From Nemertoderma westbladi (Eukaryota; Xenacoelomorpha; Nemertodermatida; Nemertodermatidae): a DNA stretch of 64,000 nt. Every line of letters begins with the position of its first letter. The stretch's first letter is position 1. A program made the position numbers and the translations under genes. Positions 11,665 to 22,400 of the stretch are shown piece by piece. The notes under the pieces are model-generated. The model saw only the letters and a program-made list of their open reading frames with translations, was not told where the DNA came from and searched no databases. Location of the stretch: NCBI GenBank assembly GCA_032718475.1, contig JAUCBJ010008205.1:19626-83625 (forward strand), given 5' to 3'.

Positions 11665-11669
11665 CTTAC
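11665..11669. other. Preserved empty site for the BEL insertion
   Basis: ATTACTTACTGTATG here corresponds to the two flanks of the BEL element in unit B (ATTACTTAC before 16,696 and CTTACTGTATG after 32,949). It is therefore the pre-insertion allele, retained in the sister duplicate. Confidence 0.9.
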
Positions 11670-12346
11670 TGTATGTCATATTAGTTTATTTGTATTTATC
11701 TGTATTTATTAGTACTCAACAATATATCATATATTATGATTTACAACGTATTAGTTTATTTGTTTAGTTATTTATTTATCATATATATTCATCGTATCCA
11801 TGTATTCACATCGTCACATTTTGTTATCATGTATTCATCGTCACATTAGTACTTGACTTTACATTAATTTATTTGTATTGACTATAGTTATTTGTATTAC
11901 TAGTAACTATATATTCATCATCACATCCTGTATTATTTTAGGAACATAGTTTATATCTGCACATAATGTCAGTACATTGCAATTAGTAAATTTATAAGTA
12001 AGGTCTTTGTTCACACTACATTCTCCTTATATATATTTCCCGTTTATAATCTTCATTTGAACTGATCCCTTTATAAATTGTTTATTTATAGTAATACAGT
12101 ATGTTTTAGTACCTAGAAGGTGAATTAACTGTTTATTATATTATTGTTTGTACTGTTCCTTAAGTAGTCAATTATATACACACATGCATACATACATACA
12201 TATGGGATCAATTCAATACAAAGTGAACCCCAATTAACACTCATGCAATCATATAAGAGTTGTCAATAATTCTAAATGATATATTTGACTGTAATATTAT
12301 ATATATGTATTGAGTACATTTATTATGACCACATCCTTAAACTAAC
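11670..12346. other. AT-rich spacer of duplication unit A
   Basis: AT-rich, with ATTTATTTGTATTTAT-type low complexity and a (CATA)n-like patch near 12,180. No gene is recognised. It recurs at 32,955-33,629. Confidence 0.5.
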
Positions 12347-12503
12347 CCTAATATCAATGACTAGGTTGTAATCTTTTAGAATATCATCTCTTGCATTGAT
12401 CTCTGCCAGTCCGAATTCGACGCCATCTGACACGGATTTGGAACTCCAGACGTCTCCAGACATATATATCAGCCCTCCCAACCTCACTTCGGACTTTTCT
12501 CCG
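12347..12503 (-). pseudogene. GABA-B-receptor-like ligand-binding-domain exon (copy A)
   Basis: On the minus strand this segment encodes EVRLGG(L)I.MSGDVW followed by DGVEFGLAEINARDDIL and YNLVIDIR. Gly-Gly-Leu followed by a Ser-Gly turn and the phrase INARDDIL..YNL are typical of the first lobe of the ANF-receptor/periplasmic-binding-like domain of metabotropic GABA-B receptors. The similarity stops at AGG|GTTAGT, a plausible 5' splice site, and starts just after an AG, as expected for one internal exon of about 157 bp. No other exon of such a gene was seen in the window. It is probably a captured or stranded exon, and functional use is unproven. Copy B is at 33,630-33,786. Confidence 0.55.
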
Positions 12504-12867
12504 CTTGTACATAATATATTGTAAATCTTTAGCAGTATGTGAGTGAGACACATAATATTATTAATTGTAAACATCATTGGGAGATGATGAAACAAATTTG
12601 ATAGAATTTATTAACTATGAATTTAGCTTTTCAACTAATGCTAATAATAAGTTCAGGTTATCATCAGAATAGCTTTTTCATGCAAAACAGAGTTATCCAA
12701 TGAAATATGCATTCCCAAAACAACCAATGAGATTCGGGATATGTGGAACAGTCCTCTGTCCAAACACTCAAAGGCTCGAAATCATAACAACTGCTGAAGT
12801 AGGCCTTCTTACTAAACAGTACCCACTGTATTAACCTAATTATATAAGGTAGGTGCTAAAATACACA

Positions 12868-13352
12868 ACGATCAACAAAGAACAAAAATGACCAGCAATG
12901 AGCAACAACGAGCAACAACGAGCAACAACGAGCAACAATGAGCAACAACGAGCAACAATGAGCAACAACAAACAACAATGAGCAACAACGAGCAGTAATG
13001 AAGTACAACAACGAGCAACAATGAGCAATAACGATCAACAACGAGCAACAATGGGCAATAACGATCAACAACGAGCAACAATGAGCAACAACGAGCAACA
13101 ATGAGCAATAACGATAAACAACGAGCAACAATGAGCAACAACGAGCAACAATGAGCAATAACGATTAACAACGAGCAACACTGACTAATAACGAGCAACA
13201 ATGAGCAATAACGAGCAACAATGAGCAATAACGATTAACAACGAGCAACAATGAGCAACAACGAGCAACAATGAGCAATAACGATTAACAACGAGCAACA
13301 CTGACTAATAACGAGCAGTAATAAAGTACAACAACGAGCAACAATGACAACA
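12868..13352 (+). repeat. AACAACGAGC/AACAATGAGC minisatellite (copy A)
   Basis: About 48 decameric-like units (AACAACGAGC, AACAATGAGC, AATAACGAT) are arranged in a loose 20-40-bp higher order. The minus strand reads as Leu/Val/Cys-rich repeats in all three frames, so those frames are not genes. Copy B is at 34,140-34,624. Confidence 0.92.
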
Positions 13353-14258
13353 GCAACATGTCATATATTTCATATATTTCATATAACTGAACTTATACTC
13401 ATACTGAACTTTTAAAACAATATCAATGCAATATGGTGGTAATAATAAAGTTGTGTAGAAACTGTAGAGGCAATTATATTTACGGCTTGTTATATTTTAT
13501 AGCTTGGGCAAAGTACATTCTATAGACTTGTATATTGTATGTAATTAGTACATTATTTGTTCACGATCATTCAGGTGAAGAGAGTTTTATTCTGTTTGTA
13601 TACTGTCTAACATAAAGGGTTGGTTTTAGTTTTTGTTATTAACAAGTTTTGTAAGTAGAAAAAGGAGTAATATGTCTTCACATTCAATTTGTGGAAATTA
13701 CATTTTCACAACATTTGGAGCCCGATAAAATATACAAAAGAAAATACATTAATATGTATAATTACTTGTGTAATAATCAATTGTAAGTCAAAAACTCAAA
13801 CATGTTTGTCGATACTGTATAACCGCAAAGGGAAAGTCAACAGGCAACCCCATTAATCAAAAGGGTATTTCATCACGCAAAGACGATGATGCCTGATCCA
13901 AAACCGAGTTGACCAACAACAGCGGGAACCAATGGCAAGAAATTAACAAAACTCGCTAATACAAGAAGCGCCTATCGACAACAAGCAACAAACGCAATCA
14001 AAGATGTTGGATATATCAATGTGTGATATACGCGTAGCGTGTATTAGACTGATCTGAATATATAGGCCGGCTACCAGTTTGACGGCAGTCTGGTTAGATT
14101 GGACTGGCAGAACCGTTCCATCATTACATATGGCGCAGTTTCAGTACTTACCTACTTGCCCATGCAGTACTGCACTTTGTACTCGGCCTAACTCACTACT
14201 CTGCAATTGCTACCGCACTTTATTACCTTAATAAATAATATCGGCAATTAATATCAAT
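13353..14258. other. Spacer and probable 5' leader of the Gypsy remnant
   Basis: AT-rich to 13,830, then mixed sequence that leads into the gag ATG at 14,259. It may include the end of an LTR and a primer-binding site, but neither was identified with confidence. Confidence 0.4.
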
Positions 14259-15582
14259 ATGGCAAGAGCAAATGACAACCGCGACCCATTCTCCTTCATT
14301 CTACGAAACTTGCCACCCCCATTCGACCTGGAATCGGAACGCTCCACCTGGGAGCTGTGGTGAGATGAGTGGGACACTTTCCTCGTCACCTCTGGACTTG
14401 GAAACTTGCGCGTCACTGACTCAGCCGATCCACCTGACCAAACCATATCGGCAGCTCTTCTAGCGGCAACAAACCGCATAAGGCGGGCAACTCTGACCAC
14501 CGCCTTCTCCCACGCAACGAACGCAGTCGTCAAGGGTTTGGGCCTGTCCGCCATCGACAACACAGACACTGATGTTATCATCTAACATCTCGGCGTCCAT
14601 ATCGATGGCGGGACCAATAAACGCGTCCACCAGCAGGAACTGGCACGCCGATCCTGCCTACTTGAGGAAACTCCGGAGACATTCCTGGTTAACTTCCGGG
14701 ATATCGCTTCGAAATGCGGATTCGAGGCACTCCCGACTCCGGATGCCCATCGCAACGACAGACTGCTCGACCAATTTATCGCCGGCTTCGGCTATAAAGA
14801 GGTTACTGAGCACCTACTCCGGCGCCTCGCAGGAAGTTCGATCACCGGCACCCTCAACCTCGCCCAAACCGTGTGGACCGTGCGGAAGGATGCAGCCTCA
14901 CTCTCCTTCTCCTCCACACCAGCACCTATGGCAGCTAAGGCGGAGGCAAGGTCGGATAAACGACGGAAAGGGAACCGGAGCCCTCGACAGAGACAGAGCT
15001 TACTACCCCATCCAAAGCTACAATTACCACACCTACTGTAGACCGTGATATAGCTTGGCGGGCCCTGGAAACCCGCTTCCCGCACCCCCTGTAAGGTGTC
15101 TGCAGGGTGATGAAGGGTGGGGACATTACTATCAAACTCACTCCGCGCGCGAAACCTAAAAACTCATACGTCAATAGGGCCATCCCAGCGAACCTGGAGG
15201 AGGCTTTCAACAGGGAACTGGACGAACCGAACAGGTGGCCATGGGGATTCTAGAACCAGCCAACGACGAAAACTGCCCCAGTGACTAGCTGAGCCCCATG
15301 GTTATTACCCGTAAAAAAGACGGCGAATCGGTCCGAATTACCGTCGACCTCCGGGAACTCAACGTGAACATCGTCCGCCCAACCTACTTCTCCCCATCCC
15401 CGTTCTATGTCGTTTTGCGGATCCTGCCCACCGCCGGTGTATTCACCGTTATAGACGGATTAAAGGGGTTCCACCAGGTCAACTTGGACTGGAGTTGGGG
15501 TCTTACAACATTCATCACACCGCGAGGCCACTACCGCTACTGCCGCATGCCCATGGGCTGGCACGGCAGCTCGGATGTTTTT
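14259..15582 (+). pseudogene. Ty3/Gypsy-like gag and partial reverse transcriptase, dead (copy A)
   Basis: An ATG at 14,259 opens a gag-like frame with a TGA at codon 35 (14,361) and another stop near 14,583. In the same frame come RNDRLLDQFIAGFGYKEVTEHLLRRLAG and a basic K/R segment. From 15,298 the sequence encodes the fingers and palm of a Gypsy RT: ITRKKDG..R.TVDLRELN, then DGLKGFHQV, then RMPMGWHGSSDVF. It stops there because the tandem-duplication junction cuts the gene. No active-site VDD is present in this copy. It is clearly non-functional. Confidence 0.75.
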
Positions 15583-16215
15583 CTCACTTTCTGTTGTTTT
15601 TCTGGTTTTTCTCACTTCCATTTTCTGTCTTCCACTTTCTCTCTTCCATTTTCTGAATTCCATTGCTCTTTTCAGACTTCCATTTCTTCATTCTGGTTTC
15701 CATTTTCTCACTTCCTTTCTCTCTTCCATTTTCTGAATTCCATTTATCTTTTCTGACTTCCATTTCTTCATTCTGGGTTCCATTTTCACACTTCCTTTTT
15801 CTGTCTTCCACTTTCTCTCTTCCATTTTCTGAATTCCATTTCTCTTTTCTGACTTCCATTTCTTCATTCTGGTTTCCATTTTCTCACTTCCTTTTTCTGT
15901 CTTCCACTTTCTCTCTTCCATTTTCTGAATTCCATTTTTCTGACTTCCATTTCTTCATTCTGGTTTCCATTTTCTCACTTCCATTTTCTGTCTTCCACTT
16001 TCTCTCTTCCATTTTCTGAATTCCATTTCACTTTTCTGACTTCCATTTCTTCATTCTGGTTTCCATTTTCTCACTTCCTTTTTCTAACTTCCATTTTCTG
16101 ACTTCCTTTTCTCTATTCTGACTTCCATTTCTTTTTTCTCACTTCCATTTTCTGAGTTCCGTTTTCTGACTTCTATTTTCTGACTTATGTTTCTCAGTTC
16201 TGACTTTAACTTTTT
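15583..16215 (+). repeat. Pyrimidine-rich minisatellite array B
   Basis: Same family as array A, somewhat longer. It begins immediately after the truncated Gypsy RT at the duplication junction. Plus-strand Phe/Ser-rich and minus-strand Lys/Glu/Met-rich open frames are repeat artefacts. Confidence 0.9.
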
Positions 16216-16370
16216 TTTATTCTGACTTCTTTATAGGGCGGCAACGGCGCCCCATAACCTACTCTCTACAAACCTTCAAAATATAGTTAACCAAGAAAGC
16301 AAATAAAGAGAAATTGGGCTACTCGACATACATGTCAATGAACCCCGGACTTCAACGACAGCGTGCATAC

Positions 16371-16652
16371 GATCACTGCTAATCTTCTATGGATATTAAG
16401 GTATAGCCAAATGTCGCTACAACAGAACACCACGCAATGGGTGGCTATGCCGTTGTGGGGAAGTGGAAGATGAAGAACACCTCATTTACCATTGATTGTT
16501 GTCGATACCAATCCTTACGAGAACGTTTACACGTGAATAAGAATACCAACTCAAATATATCAGACTTCTTCTCTTCTGACAATGCACCCTGCATTATTTC
16601 CCAGTTCTTCCAGAACGAAAGAGCCTTGCTAACCCATAAACCAAACTACTAA
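16371..16652 (+). pseudogene. Retroelement C-terminal zinc-finger remnant (copy B)
   Basis: A near-identical duplicate of 11,345-11,626, including the same one-base frame break between the Cys/His half and the YQSLRE half. It ends 39 bases before the BEL insertion. Confidence 0.55.
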
Positions 16653-16690
16653 TAGCAATTAACAATATCATTTAACATATATATTTATTA

Positions 16691-16695
16691 CTTAC
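16691..16695. repeat. Target-site duplication CTTAC (left)
   Basis: CTTAC precedes the 5' LTR and recurs at 32,950-32,954 after the 3' LTR. Five bases is the usual duplication length for BEL/Pao integrases. Confidence 0.93.
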
Positions 16696-16822
16696 TATAG
16701 AATTATATTCCCTAAATGCCGTGGATTTTCAAAATTTTATTTTATTCGAATTAACTTTGCTAAAAGATTACTTTGAGTCCTCATTTGTATTTGTTTATCT
16801 ATTGTACGATGTTTAGTCAAGT

Positions 16823-16898
16823 GGTTCAGTAGCTCAGTCGGTAGAGCTTTGGAAATTATATATGTAGTAGGTATTGAGTTCGAATCCTAGTAAGTGCG
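16823..16898 (+). other. tRNA-like segment inside the 5' LTR (Pol III A and B boxes)
   Basis: TAGCTCAGTCGG at 16,830-16,841 is a perfect A box and forms a GCTC/GAGC D-stem. GAGTTCGAATCC at 16,876-16,887 is a B box/T-loop. Spacing is right for a tRNA. The acceptor and anticodon stems do not pair, so it is not a functional tRNA gene and is better seen as a tRNA-derived insertion (SINE-like) or an adopted Pol III promoter. Copy in the 3' LTR: 31,182-31,257. Confidence 0.7.
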
Positions 16899-17116
16899 AA
16901 TTATTTTTTGTGCAGAATTTCAACTCATTTAAATTGACCGCTACAAATTAAATTGCATTTGTTTGTACCTAGATTAACCAATGAGACTGTAGTTATTTGA
17001 TTGTAACCAATGTCGTACAAGTTATATATTAGCTGGACCAATAGCTTTCTTTAAAAACCTGTTAGAACCTATAGAACAATCGAGAATTTTCTCGATTGAT
17101 TGCAGCACAAATTTGC

Positions 17117-17125
17117 TATATAAAG
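17117..17125 (+). promoter_or_regulatory. Candidate TATA box of the 5' LTR
   Basis: TATATAAAG, with AATAAA 87 bp downstream at 17,212. Start site and use are inferred, not shown. Confidence 0.45.
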
Positions 17126-17551
17126 GTGCGATTTGTTCATTAGTTCACCTAATTCTTCTTGATTCACTATCTTACATTGTTTATTGTATAATAGTTATTA
17201 TCTGATTTTGTAATAAAAGTTAGAAATACTTGTCACATCTGCCCTTTTCTATCTGTTTTATCATGCTTCACCACTGTGAACCCAGCTAAGGGACAGGATG
17301 GCCGGCTAGAGATCGGGCCGCAGCAATGAACGGGAACATCAAGGGAATGTAGACAGGAGACAACCCGCAATACCATCTTAGTTATTCGCCCATCGCCTGA
17401 AAGGTTAGACAGCGTTCGATGCCTTGCTACCTAAGCGTAAGACCAAAGATCAAAGGTAGAAGTAGTGACACGCTGTACGCCTAAAATTACATCTTAGTGA
17501 CTGTACCGTTTTAATTCAGGAAAAAACCGCAGTAGACCTTCACATTCCTAC

Positions 17552-17572
17552 GGGGGGGGGGGGGGGGGGGGG
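17552..17572 (+). repeat. G21 homopolymer in LTR (G23 in the 3' LTR)
   Basis: An uninterrupted G run followed by GAGA. Together with the adjacent AG repeats it accounts for the whole six-base length difference between the LTRs. It could fold as a G-quadruplex on the RNA. Confidence 0.9.
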
Positions 17573-18584
17573 AGAGCAGGCAGAGATACTAGTACGCAGA
17601 TAGGACGTAGGCACACCGGTACAAAGCATACACATTGGTAGGGTGCAGCAAACTGTACGCCTAACTCTTGCTAAGTACAGGTGCGTTTGCGACTATTTGT
17701 AGTACAACGGTGTCCATTGCATCAGAACTTGTAGGCTAGGGGGGTTGCTGTGTTTCACCTGAATTAGGATTGTACCGTTCAGGCGGTAGGGCAGTTTATG
17801 ACTAGGCGCAAATAAATTGAGGCTATTAGGGATATACTAACATCTACCGTGTCCCCACCAACGTCCTGATAGGAAGTTACCCAGCCTACCTAGGTGACTA
17901 AAATTCTAGATAAGAGCCAGGATAGCTATTTGTAACTGTACGCCTACAGTAGTAAACTAACACATTTCTTCTTAGTATTAGGGACCTGGTACCTAAAATT
18001 GCCGAATTCTGGGCGTAGCATTAACTTTATGCCTGAATTTGAGTCCTGGAAATACGCAAGAGGGGAAGGAGCCTTATTATTCGTGAGTATTGGCCCTACA
18101 AGTTACAAAATTAGAATATTTGTAAAATGCACACCGTACCCAGTAATTATATATGTGAAGGAGCAAAACTGATCTTGACGGTTCAGAATTAACACACGCG
18201 CGTTAGAAATTATTTACACCTCAAAATATATAAAATTAACTTTCGTCCTTACTGCACTTTGCCCGCTAGTTAGACATCTCCAAATCTCTGCACCTAGCTA
18301 GCGTCCCTTTCGCCCAACCATATAAATCACACCGTGGCAAAGTATACGAGCCCCTTAGTCCGTCAGTGAGTCAGCCTGATTTTAGGATTCGCTGCGCGGG
18401 ATTTTGTTTTATCGAAGTTTGTCTGCTCGTAGACTGTTTTCTGCCTCACCGGTTATAAGAGATCGATACTGCAATATATTCGCTTACTTAGAGTTTACTG
18501 TTTTGGTGAGAAGGTCGGATTTATGATTTGATTCACAAACTTTACAGTTAGATATTGCAGGTATTGTTACTGTCTCTTCTAATA

Positions 18585-19445
18585 GTAGGAATGTGTTTTA
18601 CTGAACTACGGTTCGGTAGGACTAAAGTTATTTGAAAATTTTGTATTTTGAGGTAAAAGTTTATATTTGATTAGCTAAGTGCTAATTTAAAAAAAAAAAT
18701 AAAAAAATAAAAAATAAAATTTGATTTGAACCGCGTGTAAAATATTTTTGGAATTGAATACCGGTGATTAAAAAGGGTTTAAATACCATATTGTACCGGC
18801 ACAAAATAAATAATAAAAAGTTATTTTACCCTGTCGGTAAAATAAGGTACTCTCGATTTGTCCGGTCGTCGATACAATTTTGTCCCCTCTGATTTTGTCT
18901 TTCCCGATTTTGACCCCGATTTTGTCTTTACCCGATTATGTCCTCTGTGTGTGCATGGTATGTGTCAGATTTGTGTTTACCGTAGTGTACTTGATTTCGT
19001 GAACATCTGTTGAGTACACGTGTACAGGACGGGTAAGTGGTTACTTGTTCCTAGCTTTCGAGCTGGTCAGTATTGTTGAGGAACGGTGTCCCCTCAATAC
19101 TGCCGGCGAGGCAGGTGAAAACGTGTCAAAATTCCAATGTTGGGTAGCGCAAGCCCGCTTGGGACAAGACCGTCGGTTAGGCCCAAGGGCGACCTTGGTG
19201 CTCGATCGCTATCGACTGGTCCACCTGCCGGTTGACTCTTTGTTATACTTTGAGTTGGCTCAATGTACAGTCAGGCCACAGTAAGTTGACAGTAGCCGCC
19301 CATCTGGCTACACGTTCGACGAGCTGTGCTGGTGTGATCGGGGGACCGAAAACAGAACCCGGGAAGCATCAGGCCACCCTCCGGCCCGGTCTGATAATAA
19401 CATCTGTCGGACTGGCCCCAGGGGTGGTGGAAAGGTGTCCGCCTC
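18585..19445 (+). other. BEL 5' leader between LTR and gag-pol
   Basis: No obvious TGG-type primer-binding site follows the LTR. An A-rich patch lies at 18,688-18,720 and repeated CGATTTTGTC phrases at 18,855-18,940. CGGGTAAGT at 19,031-19,038 is a strong 5' splice-site consensus and could feed splicing to gag or ORF2. Confidence 0.5.
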
Positions 19446-22400
19446 GTGGGTGCGCCTCGGGGAGGAGCCCAGAAGGACACAAGTGATCAGGGAAAAGCGC
19501 CAAGAAGGGACATCAACCAGATTACCAACCAAGGACGCGAAACTCTGAACGTTGCCGCGGAAATAGCGAAATTCGCAGCTAGACAAGGACTACCGGTGCA
19601 ACAACCACCTAAGTTTTCCGGTAGCTCAAAACACTGGCACACTTTCGTAGACTATATCGAATCTCAGATCGCCGTGTGCGCCTTTACATCACGGGAGAAG
19701 TTTAATTACCTGCTTCAAACGTTGTCAGGAGAACCTAAACGTTTGTCGGAGACCTTCGTTGGTGTACTGGACGCCTTCGAACTAGCGTACGATCGTTTAA
19801 CTTCGATCTACGGAGGTACAGTCAGCATGGCCAGGTCAGTGATAGAGGAACTCTGTAAGGGAGGGGCTATTACTAAACCCGTCGACTTATTAAAACTAGC
19901 TGACGAAATAAAGAACGCTATTACTACTTTGAGATCCATTGGACAACTTGACTACGGGAATACCCCTACAGTCCTATTAAAGATCATAGGACGACTCCAC
20001 CATCGACTTCGTCGGGAGTGGAGGAAGATCGAATACCAGCGGGAAGAGCGGGGTGGATTCTTAAAACTGGAAGATGTGTACCTTTTGATATCCAGGGAAG
20101 CAGTGGTAGAAACTCGATCCAACTACACTGACCAACACATCGTAGCAGAAGGGATCACCTTGCCATCCTCCAACCGACAAAAACCCCAGACAACATCCAC
20201 CAAGACGGCCACTTACGCCACACCGACGGAAACCCGACAATTCTCGGACGGTAGTAGGGTATCTGTGCCCATTGGAATAAAACAGACTAGACAGCAACTC
20301 AGTACAGACTTCAGCGGCTGCCAATACTGCGAGCATTTAGGCAAGCGGTATATCGGTCACAAGTTGAGAGGTTGTCGACAGTTTCGCGAGTTAAACTCGG
20401 AAGAACGACGGCTGCAGATACGGCCATTGGACTCTTGTTGGCGGTGTACGCGACACGGACACGTCCGCAAAGATTGCCCAAATACCGACACTTGTCCATC
20501 CTGTGGACGCAACCACGACGGTCTGCTCCACACAGACAGCCACACGCCGACAAAACGCTTCGCCAGGGAACACCCGGAAGCAGCAGCGAAATGTAATTCG
20601 GCCTACAATAATCGAGAATCGAAAACGACTCCAACCTTCGTGACACATATTAAGGATTGCTTCTCAGAACAATCCGGATCGTCGGACGAAGAGTCAGAAG
20701 ACGACAACGTATATTCGGATGGAGATGAACAGCCATCGATCGCGCTTCTGATGACTGACCAACTAAAGGGTTTCAGTGTAATTCCGATTAAGATTACTGG
20801 CACAAAGGGGAGCAAGAGAATCTACGCTATTCTAGATTCAGCCTCATCTCACAGCTACGTGGATGAGCAGATAGCTGATGTCGTGACGGATCTCAGACAA
20901 GGTAAGCGCGTCAGTTACACCGTAAGTAGTATGCACGGACAACGTGCAATACCAGTGACACGAGTTAAGTTAAACTTAGACACTCTTCTTCCGAAATCGC
21001 AACACAGCGAAAAGGAGAGGTCTTTGTTACCCTTTAAGGATTTGACTTTTGCGGCCACCAAGGACTTTAGTAACCTACTAGGTCCTGTCCCAGAACAATC
21101 CTTGGAGGACCGTAAGTATTTCAGACACCTTGGTGTACCTGAATGTCCTGTCAATTACAGATCAGTAGCAATGCTGATCGGGACAGATCAATTCAACCTA
21201 CATCAAGTGTGGGAAACCAGACCATCGGTAGTCGTAGCAGGAAACGCATACGCCTGTAGAACGCCGATAGGGTGGTATACTCGAGCGCCTGTGCGCACAC
21301 TAGACATAAGTGACGAGGAAGACGATGTACAAAGTACATGTAGTTTATTAACTACAAATTCAATTCATTCCTTTTCACACGACGTGGACCATACTACCTT
21401 ACATACAAAACACGACAGACGTGTAACTAGTATGATAAGTCACAAGGAGCAGCTAATCCACCAGGTGAGTTTAGAACTTGGGGAGAAGACGAGTCAGCCA
21501 GAGATTCCATCGACGACAGATGATAACGCCGGAAGGCTTGCGAGTCTACCTACACCAATAACCTCAACAATGCCCGTCAATATCGATGACTACGCGTTAA
21601 GAAACCATCAAGTGGAACAAGCTGCATTGGACAAAGAATTAACGGAGAAGACTATCAGGTGGTTAGAACAAGATACAGCCGAACCTGGTAGCTACGAACC
21701 ATGTATGTCGGAACAGGAGAAACAATCTTTGAAGATCATGGAAGGTACTATCCGCCAGACGAAAGACGGACATTATGAGGTAGGGATGTTATGGCGTAGC
21801 CAAAGTCCTAAACTCATAAATAACTACCTGTTAGCTTTAAAACGTCTACACTCAATACGACAACGTCTATTAAAGGACGAGAAAGCCCATCTGCAGTATA
21901 ACTCTCAGATGGAGACATATTTGACCAAGGGATACGCTATCCGAATGACTAACCCGGAGATAGTGACTGACCAAACATATTACTTGCCACATCACTTTGT
22001 GAGACACCCCGATAAACCAGACAAAGTATGTGTAGTCAATGACTGTGCGGCTCTGTTTGAGGGAATGTCCCTCAATAGTGAGTTAATGGATGGACCAAAC
22101 ATGAATAATTATCTTATGGGGGTGATTATGCGCTTCCGTCAGCGTCAAGTAGCTTTTACTTGCGACGTTGAAGCGATGTTTCACCAAGTGAGAGCGTTAG
22201 AGCGAGACAGAGACAGTTTGAGGTTCCTCTGGTACCCGGAAGGAGACTTAAGTCTACCACCGCCGACTTACCAAATGCAAGTTCGCGTTTTCGGTGCCAG
22301 GGACAGCCCAAACTGCACGATGTACGCCCTAAAACAAGCCGCTAGGGATCAGAAACATTTATATGACCCAGAGATAATTAAAATCGTAGAACGTGACTTT

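Larger units (their letters stand above)
10681..15582 (+). repeat. Tandem duplication unit A (period about 5,026 bp)
   Basis: This unit is repeated as unit B, which comprises 15,583-16,695 plus 32,955-36,854. Landmarks 11,411 and 16,437 are 5,026 apart. After the BEL insertion in unit B the offset is 21,272-21,283. Unit A ends inside a Gypsy reverse transcriptase at GATGTTTTT and joins directly to pyrimidine array B, with up to five T of junction homology. The two units share the same nonsense codons in the Gypsy remnant, so the duplication happened after that element died. Differences are few: scattered substitutions and an 11-base indel near 12,625. Confidence 0.88.
16696..18584 (+). repeat. 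5' LTR of the BEL element (1,889 bp)
   Basis: It starts TATAGAATTA and ends TTCTAATA. Two TATA-like sites are visible: TATATAAAG at 17,117-17,125, followed about 90 bp later by AATAAA at 17,212-17,217, and CATATAAATC at 18,319. The first pair has promoter/poly(A) spacing typical of an R region. A tRNA-like segment lies at 16,823-16,898 and a G21 run at 17,552-17,572. Confidence 0.93.

Noticed and set aside
12840-13228. Leu/Val/Cys-rich frames resembling membrane peptides (also 34.1-34.5 kb)
   Set aside because: These are three-frame translations of the AACAACGAGC minisatellite.
11187-16690. 11.2-11.66 kb and 16.2-16.69 kb as LTRs of one ~5-kb element
   Set aside because: The repeated part extends through the whole 5-kb interval into the Gypsy RT, has no LTR-like ends, and carries a LINE-type zinc-finger tail; a tandem duplication explains it better.
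16823-16898. A functional tRNA gene
   Set aside because: The A and B boxes are good, but the acceptor and anticodon stems do not pair; kept only as tRNA-like.
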